A stretch of 64,000 nucleotides of DNA from Cryptomeria japonica (GCF_030272615.1 NC_081414.1:232920733-232984732), one strand, 5' to 3'. Numbered from the stretch's first letter, positions 43,671 through 56,449 are shown. Notes: generated by a model not told the origin, from the letters alone. Made by a program: numbers and translations.

Positions 43671-44840
43671 TGATACAATGAGTTGGCTTCAACATATATT
43701 CAATATTTTGCGCAAATGAACATTATGTATTGCATTCAAAAGAGAGGTGAAACCAATAGGTTCAATCACAATCCAGTAATGATAAGGACTAAATACTGAT
43801 TGGATTCAAGGGTATGTGAATTTGCTTGCCCTCTTTTGTGAGTTGAAATGCTAAAATTAGACAAAGGTGTTGAAAATGAATGTAAAAATGCAGAAATAGT
43901 GAGCTATAATCGTCAAATTAAGGCACACACTTGGATCTAAGAAATATAAGCAAAATTGGACTTGATCCCCGAAAAAGCTCTAAAAATGTCAGGACCGAAG
44001 CGCATGTCGCTTTGGTCCTCCTAACTTTTCGGACACCAAAATGGGTTGATTTGTCTTTGCAAATAATGCCTATTTTGAATATCACAACTCCATTCCTATT
44101 TCCTTCACACATAAAGAAAGGGAAATAGTTTGGAAATAGGGGCTTGCCTAAGTCAAACCTCGGTTAAGGAATTAACCTTGATTGAAATATTCCAAATAAT
44201 GATATAAATAATGGAAAGATATACCTCAGATCTACAATAACTAATAATGATGCTTTGCTTCTTAAATGTAATCACATAGGTTGTATGAAATGGCATGAAC
44301 ATGACAAAACCCTAATCACACACATGCTTGCAAATGAATGATGTAATGTTTCTCCACAATTGATGAATGAAGAATGCGGCCTTGAAGACCTTTAGAGATG
44401 CTTGATGATGAATGCTTGAATGCTTGATGAATATAATTTCTCCCTTGTATTCTTATGATGTGATTGATGTATATCAAAATGAGAGGGGAAAAGCTCCTTA
44501 AATACTTCATCGAATAACATGCTAATTTCTCGACATAGGCCAACACAAAGAGAGATTTCCCACTCATTTTTTAGAATGCAAGAGGGGGTCAAAGAAGGGC
44601 CCAATTAAGGGGGAACAAAGTGTGCCACCCTATTCCCAATGAGGACTAGAGAACCACACCTTGGTCTTACCCTATTTTGGGGCTAGATTAATGGGTCATG
44701 GAGTGCATGAGATGAAAATGAAGGCATATTTGCATGTTGAAGGCATAATCAAGACTTAATTAGGCATTGGGAGATACACACTAAATTGAGGGCCCAAAAT
44801 ATAAACTAAATTGTAAGGGAGTACAATTTAGGACACTACA
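43671..44840 (-). repeat. LARD-3 left (3') LTR
   Basis: The right edge ...TTTAGGACACTACA is firm because a purine tract follows. The left edge is estimated by aligning tggattcaag (43801) with the same word 133 bp inside the right LTR (55295); it may be off by tens of bases. Confidence 0.6.
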
Positions 44841-44855
44841 TTTATACCCCACTTT
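44841..44855 (-). promoter_or_regulatory. LARD-3 polypurine tract
   Basis: The minus strand reads AAAGTGGGGTATAAA directly before the TGTAGTGTCC LTR start. Confidence 0.65.
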
Positions 44856-47015
44856 AGCGGGAGTACGAGCTTATGCAAATACTCACGGTAAAGTAGACGA
44901 AAGAGAGATGAAAAAGATGAGTAATGCGAAGCAAAATCACAAGGAGTATCATACATCACTAATTTCAAGGAACCAAGCCCCCAATATTAGGATATTAACT
45001 CTCTCAAACATATGCAAGGGCACACAAGACAAAAACAAAAAGTCAAACAAAGACAAAAAGGAAAGCAAAGGCAAAAGACACAAAAAGACACACAACAAAA
45101 GACAAGAAACAAGACCTCAAGTAAATAACGCAACCTCTAATGTCATTCTTGAAAAATACCATCTAACGAACACAAGAGATCACATAAAAGAGAAAATCAA
45201 GCATCATCCATGAACTATCAATAACAAAGCTACGAGTTCATGTGAAGAAGAAGAGAGCATGAATACACACTAGATGTGATTTTCTAGATGATCCATGAGA
45301 AGAATGATGAGAGAGGACATAGATACCTCACCCCTAGATGTTTTTATCTAGGTGATCCATGTTGGGGAGGAGAGTAGGAATAGTATAGCCCTATTTTGCT
45401 AGTTCCACTCATCATCATGTGTGCATGGTAGTGATGTTTGGTTTCAAGTAGATAGCACCCCGTATAAGAGTTTGTTTCATCTGGTTTCGAGCGTGCATCA
45501 ACTTGTTTTAAGACATGTAATGTAAATGCAAATTCCAAGAGGTGATTGTGTGAATTCCAAGAGGTGAATGTGTAGCTTCAAGAAAATCTTAGTTAAGAGT
45601 TTTTCTATGGTTTCAAGAATGTGTAACCTCAATTGAAACAGATACATGCCTAGTTTTGAGGACATCTCGTGTAAGAGTTTATTTCTCTAGTTTCGAGAAT
45701 GAATACCTCATTTAAGATATGCAAAAATATAGTACAATATGGTACAAAGGGAGCGATATGGGTTCCCCCTCCTTGAGATGTCAACTTAACCCTATGTTGA
45801 CGTCTTAAGGAAGTTAGAAACAAGGATACCTAACCTTCAACACCAAGGAGATATCCTTTAGGCAACAATTTCATAAATCCAAGCTAAAGAGGGAATACTC
45901 TTATAAGCAAGGATAAGATAGTTGAAAAAGATATATCTTGCAACAAATGTAAAGGAGATCATTAGAGGAGAATACATCTTTTCTCAAAAGAAATCTATCT
46001 CCAAGAGGAGTTTCTTGAATAGATATAGCATCTTCTACCAAAGGAAAGGAAGGGGAACAAGAATTAATACCTTCCTCCTATTTCTACTAGGTGAAGGAGA
46101 TTATTGATGAAGGATGACACACTTTTAACCCAATATGAGGGGTAAGTTTATATTAGATATACATTTCCAAGTGAAGAAGAGGTTGTAGCCAAGGACTTAT
46201 ACCTCTTGCATAAGAGAGAATCCTGGAGCAAACAACTTCACACAAGGAATGACATAAAATTATAAGCAAACACTGTGCAACAAAAAAAAAATTGATCCTT
46301 GGAGAGAGAGAGAGAGAGATCATTTACCCCCAAGTGTAAGGATAATGAGAATAATTACACAACCTATAAGGAGAGATAAAACATAAGCAAATGCACAAAT
46401 AAATATCCAATGTAAGAAAAGACATTTGTATATGTAAAATGCAACTCTAAAGAAGTGGTAATATTCAAAGAGAGAGAGAGAGAAAAGAAACATCACAGAT
46501 TCCCGTAAGGAGGGATTAATCATAAGAGACATAACATTTCATGCAAGAAAGGATTTCAACAAATGAAAAATGAAACTTCTAAAGGGAACAATGATACTTT
46601 AGATAGCAAGAGATAAAGGAAAAATGCCATCCTTTCCTCCCCAAGAAAGAGGACAAGGATAAATTAGGGGGAGAGAATTACACATTTCTTTAGGAGAGAT
46701 TACTCATAGAAGATGTGTTGTTTCAAACAAATAATAAGTCCTAACCAAGGAACACACATGCATTCATATGAAGGATAACTATATGGAAGAAAGAACATCA
46801 AGTTATGAAGAATGCAATCCATAAAGGAAATCATGGTGAAACCTTTAAAGATGAGAGATAAGATAGAAGTAAGAGAGAATCATGTTGCTACCCCAAGATA
46901 TTTTAAATTGAAAAATCACCACCTCTAATGACAAAGAGCCCCCAATTAAGTTAACTACTCATGTCATACAGTGAGGAGCAACATGAAGGTGAAATGAGTG
47001 CTAAGGCACTACCTT
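44856..47015. other. LARD-3 internal region, non-coding
   Basis: About 2.2 kb of purine-rich plus-strand sequence full of gagaga and aagaag words and repeated phrases such as ggagag(a/g)g(a/t)taa. Short frames are open because of the composition only. I see no pol motif on either strand. Confidence 0.5.
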
Positions 47016-47304
47016 TTAACTAAGAAAGAGAGAAAGATCTATTGAAAGACATATACGAGCATGATCGTATTGTTCTTGAACAAATTCCTTAAATGTGTTA
47101 CACTTTCCAAGAGAATGAGAACCACCATGATGAAAAAGGCAATGTCCACTACCTTCTTTATTCTTAGTGCTAAACTTCACAAAAGGAAAAACCACATTGT
47201 TGTCATAGTTCAATTTCCAAAAGATTCTAGCAACCAATTATTCTTGATAATCAATAGGTGTATGGTTATTCTTTTGAGATTGAGGACAAGGGTTATTATT
47301 AGAA
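47016..47304 (-). pseudogene. gag: LARD-3 gag remnant, second zinc-binding motif
   Basis: The minus strand reads GSGHCLFHHGGSHSLGKCNTF, a C-x2-F-H-x5-H-x4-C-type motif like the one at about 53600, after a Ser/Asn/Pro-rich linker that ends at the Gypsy-2 edge. A TAA lies near 47238. It would be the part of gag downstream of the Gypsy-2 insertion. Confidence 0.5.
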
Positions 47305-48079
47305 GAAGAAGGAGGAGGGACCTCAAATAGATCAGTCGGGACCGATCAACAAGAGTAAACACAACGGAAAGACAAGGATATGATGGAGGCAATGCAGAAC
47401 AAAATTAATTATATCATGAAAACTGATTACAATCAACAGGTAACATTCGGGTTACAAAAATCAGCTCACTGGCCTACTAAAACATGCTCAATTATAGAAC
47501 AGGCCACAATCGAGACCTCAAATCTTAAGATCTTGCTTCTATGTTCTGTCTACCACCTTTGATCTACATTCTAATGCTTAATTGAAATGATTTATACGAT
47601 CCAAGGGATCCGGACGAGCTAAAAAGGGATCAAATGTTGAAGAACAAGACCTAACATGTAAAAACAATAAGGTCGGCCTCTGCCAAAGAGATTCCTCCGG
47701 AAAATCCAAAGGATGAAGTGTAGATCAAAGGGAAGGTTGGTCACATGCCAAGGAACATCGGAGTCAATGCTTAGGGATCCACAAGCTATGGAAGGGATCT
47801 GGTAGATAACTAATGCAAATAGGTCTAGGAAACTGGTACCAAAATATTATCTTGGAAACTGATAGTGATAACTTGCCGAAAAATAATCCAAATGCTCCAT
47901 AATTTGGGAATAAGGTAGATGATCAAGTAATCAAGAAAAATACAATTCCTCAAGATCCGATGAGCCAATGCCAGAAAATGTAGAATGAAATGCAAAAAAT
48001 GCAAAACAGAAAGCAAAACAAAATGGAAATATTTTTGGTTGATGCAAGATTGCCAAGAATCCAAGATGCTCCTGTATCA
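47305..48079 (-). repeat. Gypsy-2 left (3') LTR
   Basis: About 775 bp. It matches the right LTR from ggagggacctcaaa to gatgctcctgtatca. The plus-strand start is truncated by about 20 bp relative to the right copy. Confidence 0.75.
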
Positions 48080-49550
48080 GACATCTTGGGTTGTTGAAAA
48101 AGTGAGTCTCTCACTTTTATGGGGTAAGAGGAAAACCAAGGTGGTATACCTATACCTGAGAAATCCAAGATGAGTCTTCAACTGGTCTGCCCTTCTACTT
48201 CACTAGATACTCCTTATACCGACTACTCTAGGTAATACGCCCAATCCTACTGTCCAAAATATCTTCAATCTAATCCACTTTCTTCTGGGGAAACTATTTC
48301 TCCAAGTCTACAATACTATCCTCATTGAATTTTGGTTCATGATACTGATGTAGATCTGCAATGTTGAATATAGGTGAAATACTCAAACTATCTGGTAAAT
48401 CCACTTCATATGCATTTTCGGAACTAAACTTTCTTAAAATCTTGCAAAGTCCAAACTTCCTCATCTACAGTTTGTTATAAGTTCCAACCAAGAATATTTC
48501 TTTTGTTAGATACACCATTACTTCATCACCAGCTTGAAATTCCTTATGTCTTCTCTTCTCATCTGCTTTCTCCTTATACTTGTTGTTCATGTCCTCCAAA
48601 TGCTACTTAACTTGAATATGCAAGGATGTCATGTGGTCTACAAAGTCTTCTGCTTCTGCACTTCTCTTATCTTCACTGTTGATATCTCTCAATTCTGATA
48701 TACCTCTAGGGTGTGCTCCAGTAACAATCTCAAAAGGTGTCCTTCCGGTACTCCTATTTAGTGAATTATTGTAGGCAAACTCTGCTTGTGCAAGAATCAA
48801 ATCCCAACTTCCGGTTTTGTCTCCAACTAAGAATCTTAACAAATTTCCAAGCTCCGGTTTACTACCTTTGTCTATCTATTAGTCTATGGGTGAAAAGTAG
48901 AATTGAACTTCAAATCTATCTTCATCTTCTTCCAAAGTGTTCTCCAAAAATAACCAACAAACTTAGTATCTCTGTCTAAAATTATGCTCTTAGGTAATCC
49001 ATGCAATCTTACCACTTCCTTGAAAAATAGATCAGCTATATGCACTGCATCTGATGTTTTCTTACAAGGTGTGAAATGAGCCATCTTTGAGAATCTATCC
49101 ACCACTACAAATATATAATCATTTCCTCTCTGTGTTTTAGGCAATCCAAGTATGAAATCCATGATGATATCTTCCCAAGGTCTCTCTGGTATTGTAAAAG
49201 GTTTATATAACCCTACATTCTGACTACTACCATTTGCAACTTGACAAACTCTACAACTCTACACAAATTTCCTAACATCCTTATGAATCTGGGGCCAAAA
49301 GTAATGCTCACTCACCAATTCTACTATTTTATCAACACCAAAGTGTTTGGCTAATCTTCCACTATGTTTCTCCTTTATCAGATTCTCCCTCATAGAACTC
49401 TTAGGTACACACAACTGAACTCCTCTCAACAACATCCCATCCTGAATGAAGTAATCCAACCACTTGCTTCTATCTACCATAACCGATTCTCTACATGATC
49501 TCCAAGCTTCTACAAAATCCAAGTCATCATCATACAAGGTCTTCAACTCC
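48080..49550 (-). pseudogene. pol: Gypsy-2 integrase and chromodomain-like end
   Basis: On the minus strand: an H2C2 zinc region (KHSGRLAKHFGVDKI, then [10 protein letters not shown]), the catalytic D in [13 protein letters not shown] in LDRDTKFVG, and a degraded third motif near 48870 (FHP-stop-TNR where the family reads HPQTDGQTE). Next come AEFAYNNSLNRSTGRTPFEIV and QAGDEVMVYL. A chromodomain-like stretch ends it (DQIEDILD-type, then YKEYLVKWKGRPVEDSSWIS, about 48215-48130). The frame changes between 49550 and 48842, with several stops. Confidence 0.82.
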
Positions 49551-50246
49551 TCAAATCTAATACTTTTACTCTCATTTCTTTCAACAAATTCCTCCTTCTA
49601 CTCAATGCATCAACAAATTTGTTTGACTTCCCACTCCTATGCTTCAACATAAAGGTGTAACTCTACAAAAATTCTACCCATCTCATATGTCTCTAATTCA
49701 ACTTATTTTGACTGTTCAAATAAGTTGCAAGGCTTGATGATTAGTATACAAAACAAACTCCTTAAAGGCAACAGGTAATGTCTCCACTTCTTCAAGGCTT
49801 GAACTATGGCATAAAATTCTAGATCATACACCGAATATCTCCTCTGGGCATCATTCAACTTCTCACTGAAATAAGCTACTGCTCTCCCGTCCTAACTCAA
49901 GGCTGCTCCAATTGTTGTTCCACTTGCATCATAATCTACTTGAAATATTTTGTTGAAATACAGTAAAGCTAACACATGTTGCTCAGTTACTTTCAGCTTC
50001 AACAGTTCAAAACTTTTGTTTGCTCAAGTGGTCCACTTGAATTCCTTGCTATCTCCCCTCATTGTCTCGGTCATAGGACTACAAACAAAACTGAAATTTC
50101 TGATAAAATTTTGATAGAAACTAGCCAGTCCATGAAATGATCTTACCTCTCCAATGCTTTTATGTAGGCCATTAAACAATTGCTTTTACTTTCTCAAGGT
50201 CCATCTTCAAACCATCCTTAGATATCATAAATCCCAAATAGACTAA
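49551..50246 (-). pseudogene. pol: Gypsy-2 RT end and RNase H, badly decayed
   Basis: The minus-strand text still shows traces of the RT thumb (LVYLGFMISKDGLKM) and RNase H, but stops and frameshifts are frequent and no long frame survives. Placed here by its position between RT and integrase. Confidence 0.6.
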
Positions 50247-51690
50247 TTATTCCTTCATGAAAGTACACTTCTTAAGGTTTATCAACAACTTTTCTTCTCT
50301 CAACCAATGCAAAAATTGTTTTAAATGTAACAAATGCTCCTCTTTTGTCTTACTGAAAATCAGAATGTCATCTAAATATACAATAACAAACTTACCCAAG
50401 AATTTCTTCAATACCTCATTCATCAGCGTCATGAAAGTACTCGGTACATTATTCAATCCAAAAGGCATCACCAACCAGTCATACAGTCCTTCATTTGTCT
50501 TGAATGCTATCTTCCACTCATCTCCTTCCCTGATCCTGATCTGATGATATCCACTCTTCAAGTCTATCTTTGTAAAGTATTTAGCTCCACTCAAACAATC
50601 CATTATGTCATCCATCCTAGGCAAAGGAAACCAATATTTAAGTGTGATCTTGTTTATTGCTCTAGAATCGATACACATCCTCCATTGTCAATTCTTCTTA
50701 GGTGCTAATACTGCTGGTACTACACAAGAACTCAAACTTTCTCTAATCAAACCTTTCTTCAATATCTCCTTTACTTGTTTATTCAAATCTTCATTCTCTA
50801 TTAGTGTCATCTGGTGTGCATCTTTGTTAGGCAAACTAGCTCCGAGAATTAGGTCCATGCAATGATTGATACTTCTCACAGGTGGTAATCCATCAGGCAC
50901 ATTATCTGATATGATGTCTTCATACTCTATCAGCAACTCTTTTATCTATTCTGGTTGTTCTTCTTCATGCTCCGAAATCTCAGTCTTCTTAGGAACAAAG
51001 GCAAAACACACATTCTCATGTCTCATCCCATCCATGAATTTTCTTCCATCCACCAAACATATTCTAGCATTCATACAAACTTCACTCTTCAAAGGCTCCT
51101 CCAAGGGAAATAAGGTTTGCTTCATCCCATTGGCCACAATAGTGTATGTATTCTTTCTCCCATAATGTATTGCCTGTCTATCAAACTGCCAAGGTCTACC
51201 CAACAAAAGGTGACAAATATCCATAGGCATAATATCACACAAGCCTTCGTCATGATAATTCCCAGTTTTCAATTTCACCAAACATTTCTCATTTACTAAC
51301 AACTCATGATCATCCTGAATCCATTCTATCTGATAAGGCTTAGAGTGCTTCAATCTTTCCAAATTCAACTTAGTCACCATCTCTTCTGAAACAAAGTTAT
51401 CTGAACTACCACTATCAATAATAACTTTACAACACTTACCGAATACCTTACATCTGGTCTTGAACAAATTCCTCCTCTACAAGGGCTATTCATCTCCTCT
51501 GGTATGACACAAATCCCTCCTCATCATCAACATCTCTCCATCTTTTGGTTTGTTAGCTGATCCGGTGGGGCTTTCTTCCACCACTATTTTTCTCCTGGTG
51601 CTCTCCACCTTCTAACACTTGAAAGCACGATGTCCTTCTCCTCCACACTTAAAGCAAGTTCCTCTAAATACTCTCTTGGCTTATCTTCTA
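50247..51690 (-). pseudogene. pol: Gypsy-2 zinc knuckle, protease and reverse transcriptase
   Basis: On the minus strand, in one frame with gag: the knuckle CFKCGGEGHRAFKC (about 51655-51613), protease VIIDSGSSDNFVSEEMV, a linker with LLLGRPWQFDRQA, then RT with [57 protein letters not shown] and the catalytic [16 protein letters not shown] instead of the usual DTG at the protease aspartate is noticeable. Stops lie near 51610, 51480, 50943 and 50685. Confidence 0.87.
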
Positions 51691-52523
51691 TCATATTTTC
51701 CAAAATTCTCATTCCAGTAACCATCAGGTTCTCTTCTCTGGTAGAAATTTCTATCATCCTTCCACTATGAATCACCATCTTTTATTACTTCCTTTTCCTT
51801 ATTATGATCTATACAGGTTCCTTTAATACCTCTGGTATATCCTCTTCCTCCTTGAAATCTTCCTCCAGAAAACCTTCCACCCCTACCTCTTTGTCTCTGT
51901 TCATGTCTTTTGTTCAACTTCTCTTCTTCTTTCAAGGCATACTGGTAAGCTTCTTCAACACTCTGTAATTTGATCAAAATGAGTTCATCTTGCATAGACA
52001 TCTGTAATCCATTCAAATATCTTGCAACTTGTTCAACCTCATCATCAACATGTCCGGATCTAATATTCAACTTGTAAAATGCTTTGGTGTACTCCTTCAC
52101 ACTAGATTCCTTCTGCTTCAAATTCTGCAACATCAAGAACATATTCACTTGATAATCAGCTGGCATAAATTTTGATTTTAACTTAGCAACCATCTGATCC
52201 CATGTTTTGATCTTCTCTTTACCACTTCTCTGTCTATCAACCTGCAAATGCTCCCACCAAAGAGATGCATGACCTTTCAACCGGGTGCAGGCATATTTCA
52301 CCCTCCTTTCCTCTACAATGTTCTCAAAATCAAAATATTTCTCCATCTTCGAGATCCAATCCATCAATTCATCTGAATCCAACTTTTCATCATATTTTGG
52401 TGGGGTAAAATGAGGTTTAGTATTCACGCTACTCAAAACCCTTAAGAACCTTTCTTCATCCAGATCAATCGCCGGTGGGTTTACTTGTTCTATCGGGGCT
52501 TCTTCTCCTTCATCTTCACTCAC
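51691..52523 (-). pseudogene. gag: Gypsy-2 gag
   Basis: The minus-strand ATG at 52523 starts an acidic leader (MSEDEGEEAPIEQ). The capsid domain follows (PPKYDEKLDSDELMDWISKM, LKGHASLWWEHLQ, W.QMVAKLKSKFMP, QNLKQKESSVKEYTKAF), then an Arg/Gly-rich stretch (RGRGGRFSGGRFQGGRG). The frame is open to a TAG at 51765-51767 and continues in frame into the knuckle. The 252-codon open part is the best-preserved gag among the older elements. Confidence 0.87.
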
Positions 52524-52751
52524 ATCTTCAATATGTTGGCCTCTCTCTGTGTTGTCTCAACGACTTCCAACTAGGCTGCAATTCCTCTCAATATTTCCAT
52601 CATAGTCGGGTCTGCACTCCCATGTGCTCCACCGTTCCTATTTCCTCCTCACGCCATCTTCTCGCTAGTCCTGTGTAGCTGTAGGTTGGATCCACAATCC
52701 TCCACCCCACAAACAAATTCTCAGGACCATGCAATCTCCGAAACAAAGTCC

Positions 52752-52763
52752 GCTTTGATACCA
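52752..52763 (-). promoter_or_regulatory. Gypsy-2 primer binding site
   Basis: The minus strand reads TGGTATCAAAGC two bases after the 5' LTR end, one change from the initiator-Met site. Confidence 0.8.
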
Positions 52764-52765
52764 CT

Positions 52766-53535
52766 TGGTGCAGTCACCGGTTAGGAGGGACCTCAAAGAG
52801 ATCAGTCTGGACTGGTCAATAAGAGTAAACACAAAGGAAACACAAGGATATGATGGAGGCAATGCAAAACAAAATGAATTATATCATGAAAATTGATTAC
52901 AATCAACCGATAACATCTAGGTTATAGAAACCGGCTCACTAGCCTACTAAAACATGCTAATTACAAAACAAGCCAAACCAGGACCTCAAATCTTAAGATC
53001 TAGCTTCTAAGTTCTGTCTACCACCTTTGATCTACATTCTAATACTTAAATTACAATGATTTATATGATCTAAAGGATCCAGTCAGCCCAAAAAGGGATA
53101 AAATACCGAAGAACAAGACCTAACATGTAAAAACAACAAGGTTGGCCTCCGCCAAAGAAATTCCTTTGAAAAATCCAAAGGATGAATTGTATATCAAAGA
53201 GAAGGTTGTCCACACACCAAGGAACATCAAAATCAATGCTTAGGGCTCTGCAAGCTACGGAAGGGATCCAATAGATCACTAATGCAAATAGGTCTAAGCA
53301 GCGGGTACCAGAAAATTATCTCAGAAACCGGTAGCGATAACTTGCCGAAAAATGATCCAAAAGCTTTGTGGTTTAGGAATAAGGTACATGATTAAGTCCT
53401 CAAGAAAAATCCAACTCCTCAAGATCCAGTGAGCCAATGCCAAAAAATGCTGAAACTGCAAAATAGAAAGCAAAACAGAAGGAAATATTTTTGGTTGATG
53501 CAAGATTGCCAAGAGCCAGGGATGCTCCTGAATCG
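52766..53535 (-). repeat. Gypsy-2 right (5') LTR
   Basis: About 770 bp, from TGGTGCAGTCACCGG to GATGCTCCTGAATCG in plus-strand reading. The last dinucleotide CG is expected to have been CA. Confidence 0.75.
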
Positions 53536-54316
53536 CTTTTCCACTATCAACAAGTTCTTTCATTGCATTTTGAAAATCAGGACAATCATTAGCATGATGG
53601 TTGTGAGTTTGATGAAATGAACAAAAATGAGTTTTTGAAGAAGAAGCACTTTTACAGGAACAAATGGATTGTTGTCTTGCAAGATGGTCTTTGAAATAAT
53701 GAATCCTAAGGAGGTCATCCATAGGAGATTTATTATCATTTCCTAGGCCTTCCATGGTAATTTGTGTAGGAGGGTTTATAGGGACTCGAATTCCTTATTC
53801 AAATTTTCCAAGTCCTCGTTCTTTAAAACCTTGTTTTGATATTATGTTAAAGCCACTCCTATAAGAATCCTTTAATTGATAAGGAAGAGGAACATTATAA
53901 TAAATTTCTTTTAAATTTTTAGTGTGAGGATATTTATAAGGAATGAAGGAATTAGTAGATGAAGAAGAAATATCTTGTGAAGGAAGATTTTCCTTTCTTT
54001 CATCATGCATATCCTCTTGGGTAGATTGGAAATGAAGATCCTTATCATCTAAGGCCTCATCTTTGCTTAATGTTATGTGGGGAGAGAGATCATGCATAAA
54101 ATGTATAACATAATCTTCTCTACATATATTTTGATGTCTAAGATAAGCTCTAGGAGAATAAGGAGGATCTAGAGAGATGGAAACATCAATATTTTGATTT
54201 TGCCCCCCTTGTGCAAGGGTATGTGTATGAGAAGAAGATGAGGCCATATTGATCCTCAATGCTTGCTCTCCATCAGAGAGATCATTGATAGGAGTATAAA
54301 CTCTTTCTTCATTCAC
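53536..54316 (-). pseudogene. gag: LARD-3 gag remnant, N-terminal part
   Basis: The minus strand from ATG 54316 reads a hydrophilic, Ser/Asp-rich protein of about 170 residues. After one TAA (53795-53797) it continues in the same frame to HFCSFHQTHNHHANDCPDF (C-x2-F-H-x5-H-x4-C type) and ELVDSGK, where Gypsy-2 interrupts. The motif matches the gag zinc-binding region of Tat/Athila-type gypsy elements in style. I do not recognise the rest. Confidence 0.55.
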
Positions 54317-55142
54317 ATTAGATATCCTAGGAGAGGTACAAGTATTAGGTTTTCCATTAGCATCTCTAGAATTGGGATCTAAAAAAGTTGAGGTTATCTA
54401 TATATGAAATGCATTTTCCTAAAAACATCACCATAAAACAACATGCACTATACATGAAAGATTTGAGATTGAATTGATTGAAAGGAAGAATTTTTGAAAC
54501 CCTAAAAAGACAATATGCCAAAGTACTATGAATGAAAAGAAGCATTGTGAAATGAAAGAAGACATTATCCAACACATGATTTTGATAGATATAAGTAAAA
54601 CACAAGGTAATCATATGTGAAATAGCAAATAAATCAGATCTATTAAGTTCCATAATGGATGAAGCAATCCACAAATCAAATTGACCAAAATAAATTAGGG
54701 TTTTTATAATTTAAACCTCTAAATCTATATAATTTGATTAATGTGAGATCTATGAATTTGAATTTCAAATTTTGAACTTAAATAAAGCAGTTTTTTTGTA
54801 AAAATGTTTGTTTAATTAATTAAGCAAATAGAGATAAATGCAATCCACTAATAAATTTAAATTTAAAAATTAGAGTTTTGTGAAAATAACCTCTTAATTT
54901 TGAAAATTAATTTGAAATTTGGATCTAAGATTGCAATTTTGAATTTGAATTAGATAGGAAATAATTAATTCAAAAAGTAGACAACCCACAAGCTCAATTT
55001 TAAATTTAAAAATTAGGGTTTTTGAAATTAACCTCTAATTTTTTAAAGTTTGATTGGAAATTAAACTTGTAAATAAAAATTTGAATTGTGAATTTTGAAA
55101 AGCAATCAGATCTAAGAACATAAATCAGAATTAAAGGTGTAA
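54317..55142. other. LARD-3 leader, non-coding
   Basis: Between the primer site and gag. It contains repeated text of the form aaatttaaaaattagggtttttgaaaat(a/t)aacctc (near 54855 and 54995), so part of the leader is internally duplicated. No gene is seen. Confidence 0.5.
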
Positions 55143-55158
55143 GGAGTCGGGTTCACCA
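55143..55158 (-). promoter_or_regulatory. LARD-3 primer binding site
   Basis: The minus strand reads TGGTGAACCCGACTCC three bases after the 5' LTR end. It is a TGG-initial site different from the Met sites of the other elements; the tRNA is not identified. Confidence 0.6.
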
Positions 55159-55161
55159 AAA

Positions 55162-55718
55162 TGTAACAGGTGGAAAATTAGGGTTTCCAGGTCATGAGAG
55201 GGATGAAAACCGCTAATTTATCATTACATTCAAAACATAGGCAAATCCAATATATTCAATCACAAACCATTAATGATAAGTACTAAATACTAATTGGATT
55301 CAAGGGGATGGGAATTTGTTTGCCCTCTTTGGTGAGTTGAAATGTTGAAATGAGAGAAAGGTGTTGAAAATGAAGGTAAAAATGTGGAAATAGTGAGCTA
55401 CAATCGTCAAATTGAGGCACACACTTGGATATGAGAAATATAAGAATATTTAGACTTAATCCCCAAAAAATCTCCAAAAATGTCAAGATTGGATTTCCTA
55501 TTGCTCTGGTCTTCCTAACTTTTCGCACACCAAAAGGGGTTGATTCATCTTTGCAAATAATGCCTATTCTAAATATTGCAACTCCATACCTATTTCCTGC
55601 TCATAGAAAGAAAGGGAAATAGGTTGGGAACAAGGGTTTGCCTAAGTCAAACCCAAGTTAAGGAATTAACCTTGATTGCAATATTGAAAATACTGAAATA
55701 AATGAGATTTGTAATAAC
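55162..55718 (-). repeat. LARD-3 right (5') LTR, partial
   Basis: Starts TGTAACAGGTGG (plus strand) and aligns with the left LTR up to about taataactgat, where LARD-4 interrupts. The remainder should lie beyond the window. Confidence 0.65.
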
Positions 55719-56436
55719 TGATAAATATTGCAAATACTCCATTTTGCAACACTGCTCTGTTTTGATATTCTATTGTATTTCGAAGCAAAAATCCTTCAAT
55801 TTCTCACTTGAATCTACGCACAATCACTCATAAACACTTCACACACCTTTTCCAATATTAAAAAAAATCATATCAATCACTTATATATATCCACACAATC
55901 CATTTAGGTCTATTGCATGTGGGCCCAAAAATGCATAACACACAAATGAAATGTGTTACCCAAGTCGGATCAATCTGACCCAAAACAACCAAGCAGACCA
56001 AAAAAAAATTTCCACATGCTTCCCACATGTTGGCTCACTAACCTCAAATATATAATCAATCACCAAAATCGCTCTGCACGATCCACACAATCAATCTCCA
56101 CACATTACTACTGATAAGCACTATTCTAACCAGAAAATTTTATACTGGAGCCTCCAACTCACTCAACTCTCAACACCGAAGAACACAAGCCTAGAATGAG
56201 GCAATTTACATGTCCACAACGCATCTCTGAAATTCACAACACCAAATACTCAACACAATTGAATTTCCAATAACAACACTATACACTCTGCTAGATGACC
56301 TGTTCTTCTCACCGGACCTCACTAGACCTCAATCAATCTTGTGGTATGAATGAGTCACGAACTGTAGACTGGATATCTGACTCAAGTTGCCATCAATGAC
56401 AATATCTAATCATCAATGCAGTGTCTCTTGCCAGCA
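55719..56436 (-). repeat. LARD-4 3' LTR
   Basis: 718 bp; minus-strand ends TGCTGG...ATTTATCA. The right edge is fixed by the purine tract. The left edge is inferred from where LARD-3 LTR similarity stops and a TG is found (55719). The other LTR is not in the window. Confidence 0.55.
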
Positions 56437-56449
56437 ATCTCCCCCTTTG
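56437..56449 (-). promoter_or_regulatory. LARD-4 polypurine tract
   Basis: The minus strand reads CAAAGGGGGAGAT, then TGCTGG. The context CATCAATGCCAAAGG is the same as in Copia-1 and LARD-5. Confidence 0.75.

Larger units (their letters stand above)
47305..53535 (-). mobile_element. Gypsy-2: Ty3/gypsy chromovirus-like element
   Basis: LTRs lie at about 47305-48079 and 52766-53535, aligned over agggacctcaaa(t/g)agatcagtc... to gatgctcctg(t/a)atc. The minus strand carries a Met-type primer site, gag, zinc knuckle, protease, RT, integrase and a chromodomain-like end. It lies inside LARD-3. The left LTR lacks the first about 20 bp of the right one (tggtgcagtcaccggtta), and I find no matching target duplication, so the left edge was trimmed or rearranged. 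Confidence 0.85.
43671..55718 (-). mobile_element. LARD-3: gag-only LTR element, cut by Gypsy-2
   Basis: A left LTR (about 43671-44840) and a right LTR (from 55162, cut at 55718) share aligned text such as taaatactgattggattcaag..., gtgagctacaatcgtcaaatt and gcacacacttggat. On the minus strand the order is primer site (55143-55158), gag remnants (54316-53536, then 47304-47016 across Gypsy-2), a long non-coding region, purine tract and 3' LTR. No protease, RT or integrase of its own is visible, so it is a non-autonomous large derivative. The right LTR is broken at 55718 by LARD-4. Confidence 0.7.

Noticed and set aside
44908-45213. 101-codon Lys/Asn-rich ORF in LARD-3
   Set aside because: Low-complexity purine-rich sequence without any motif; no start context or partner frame.
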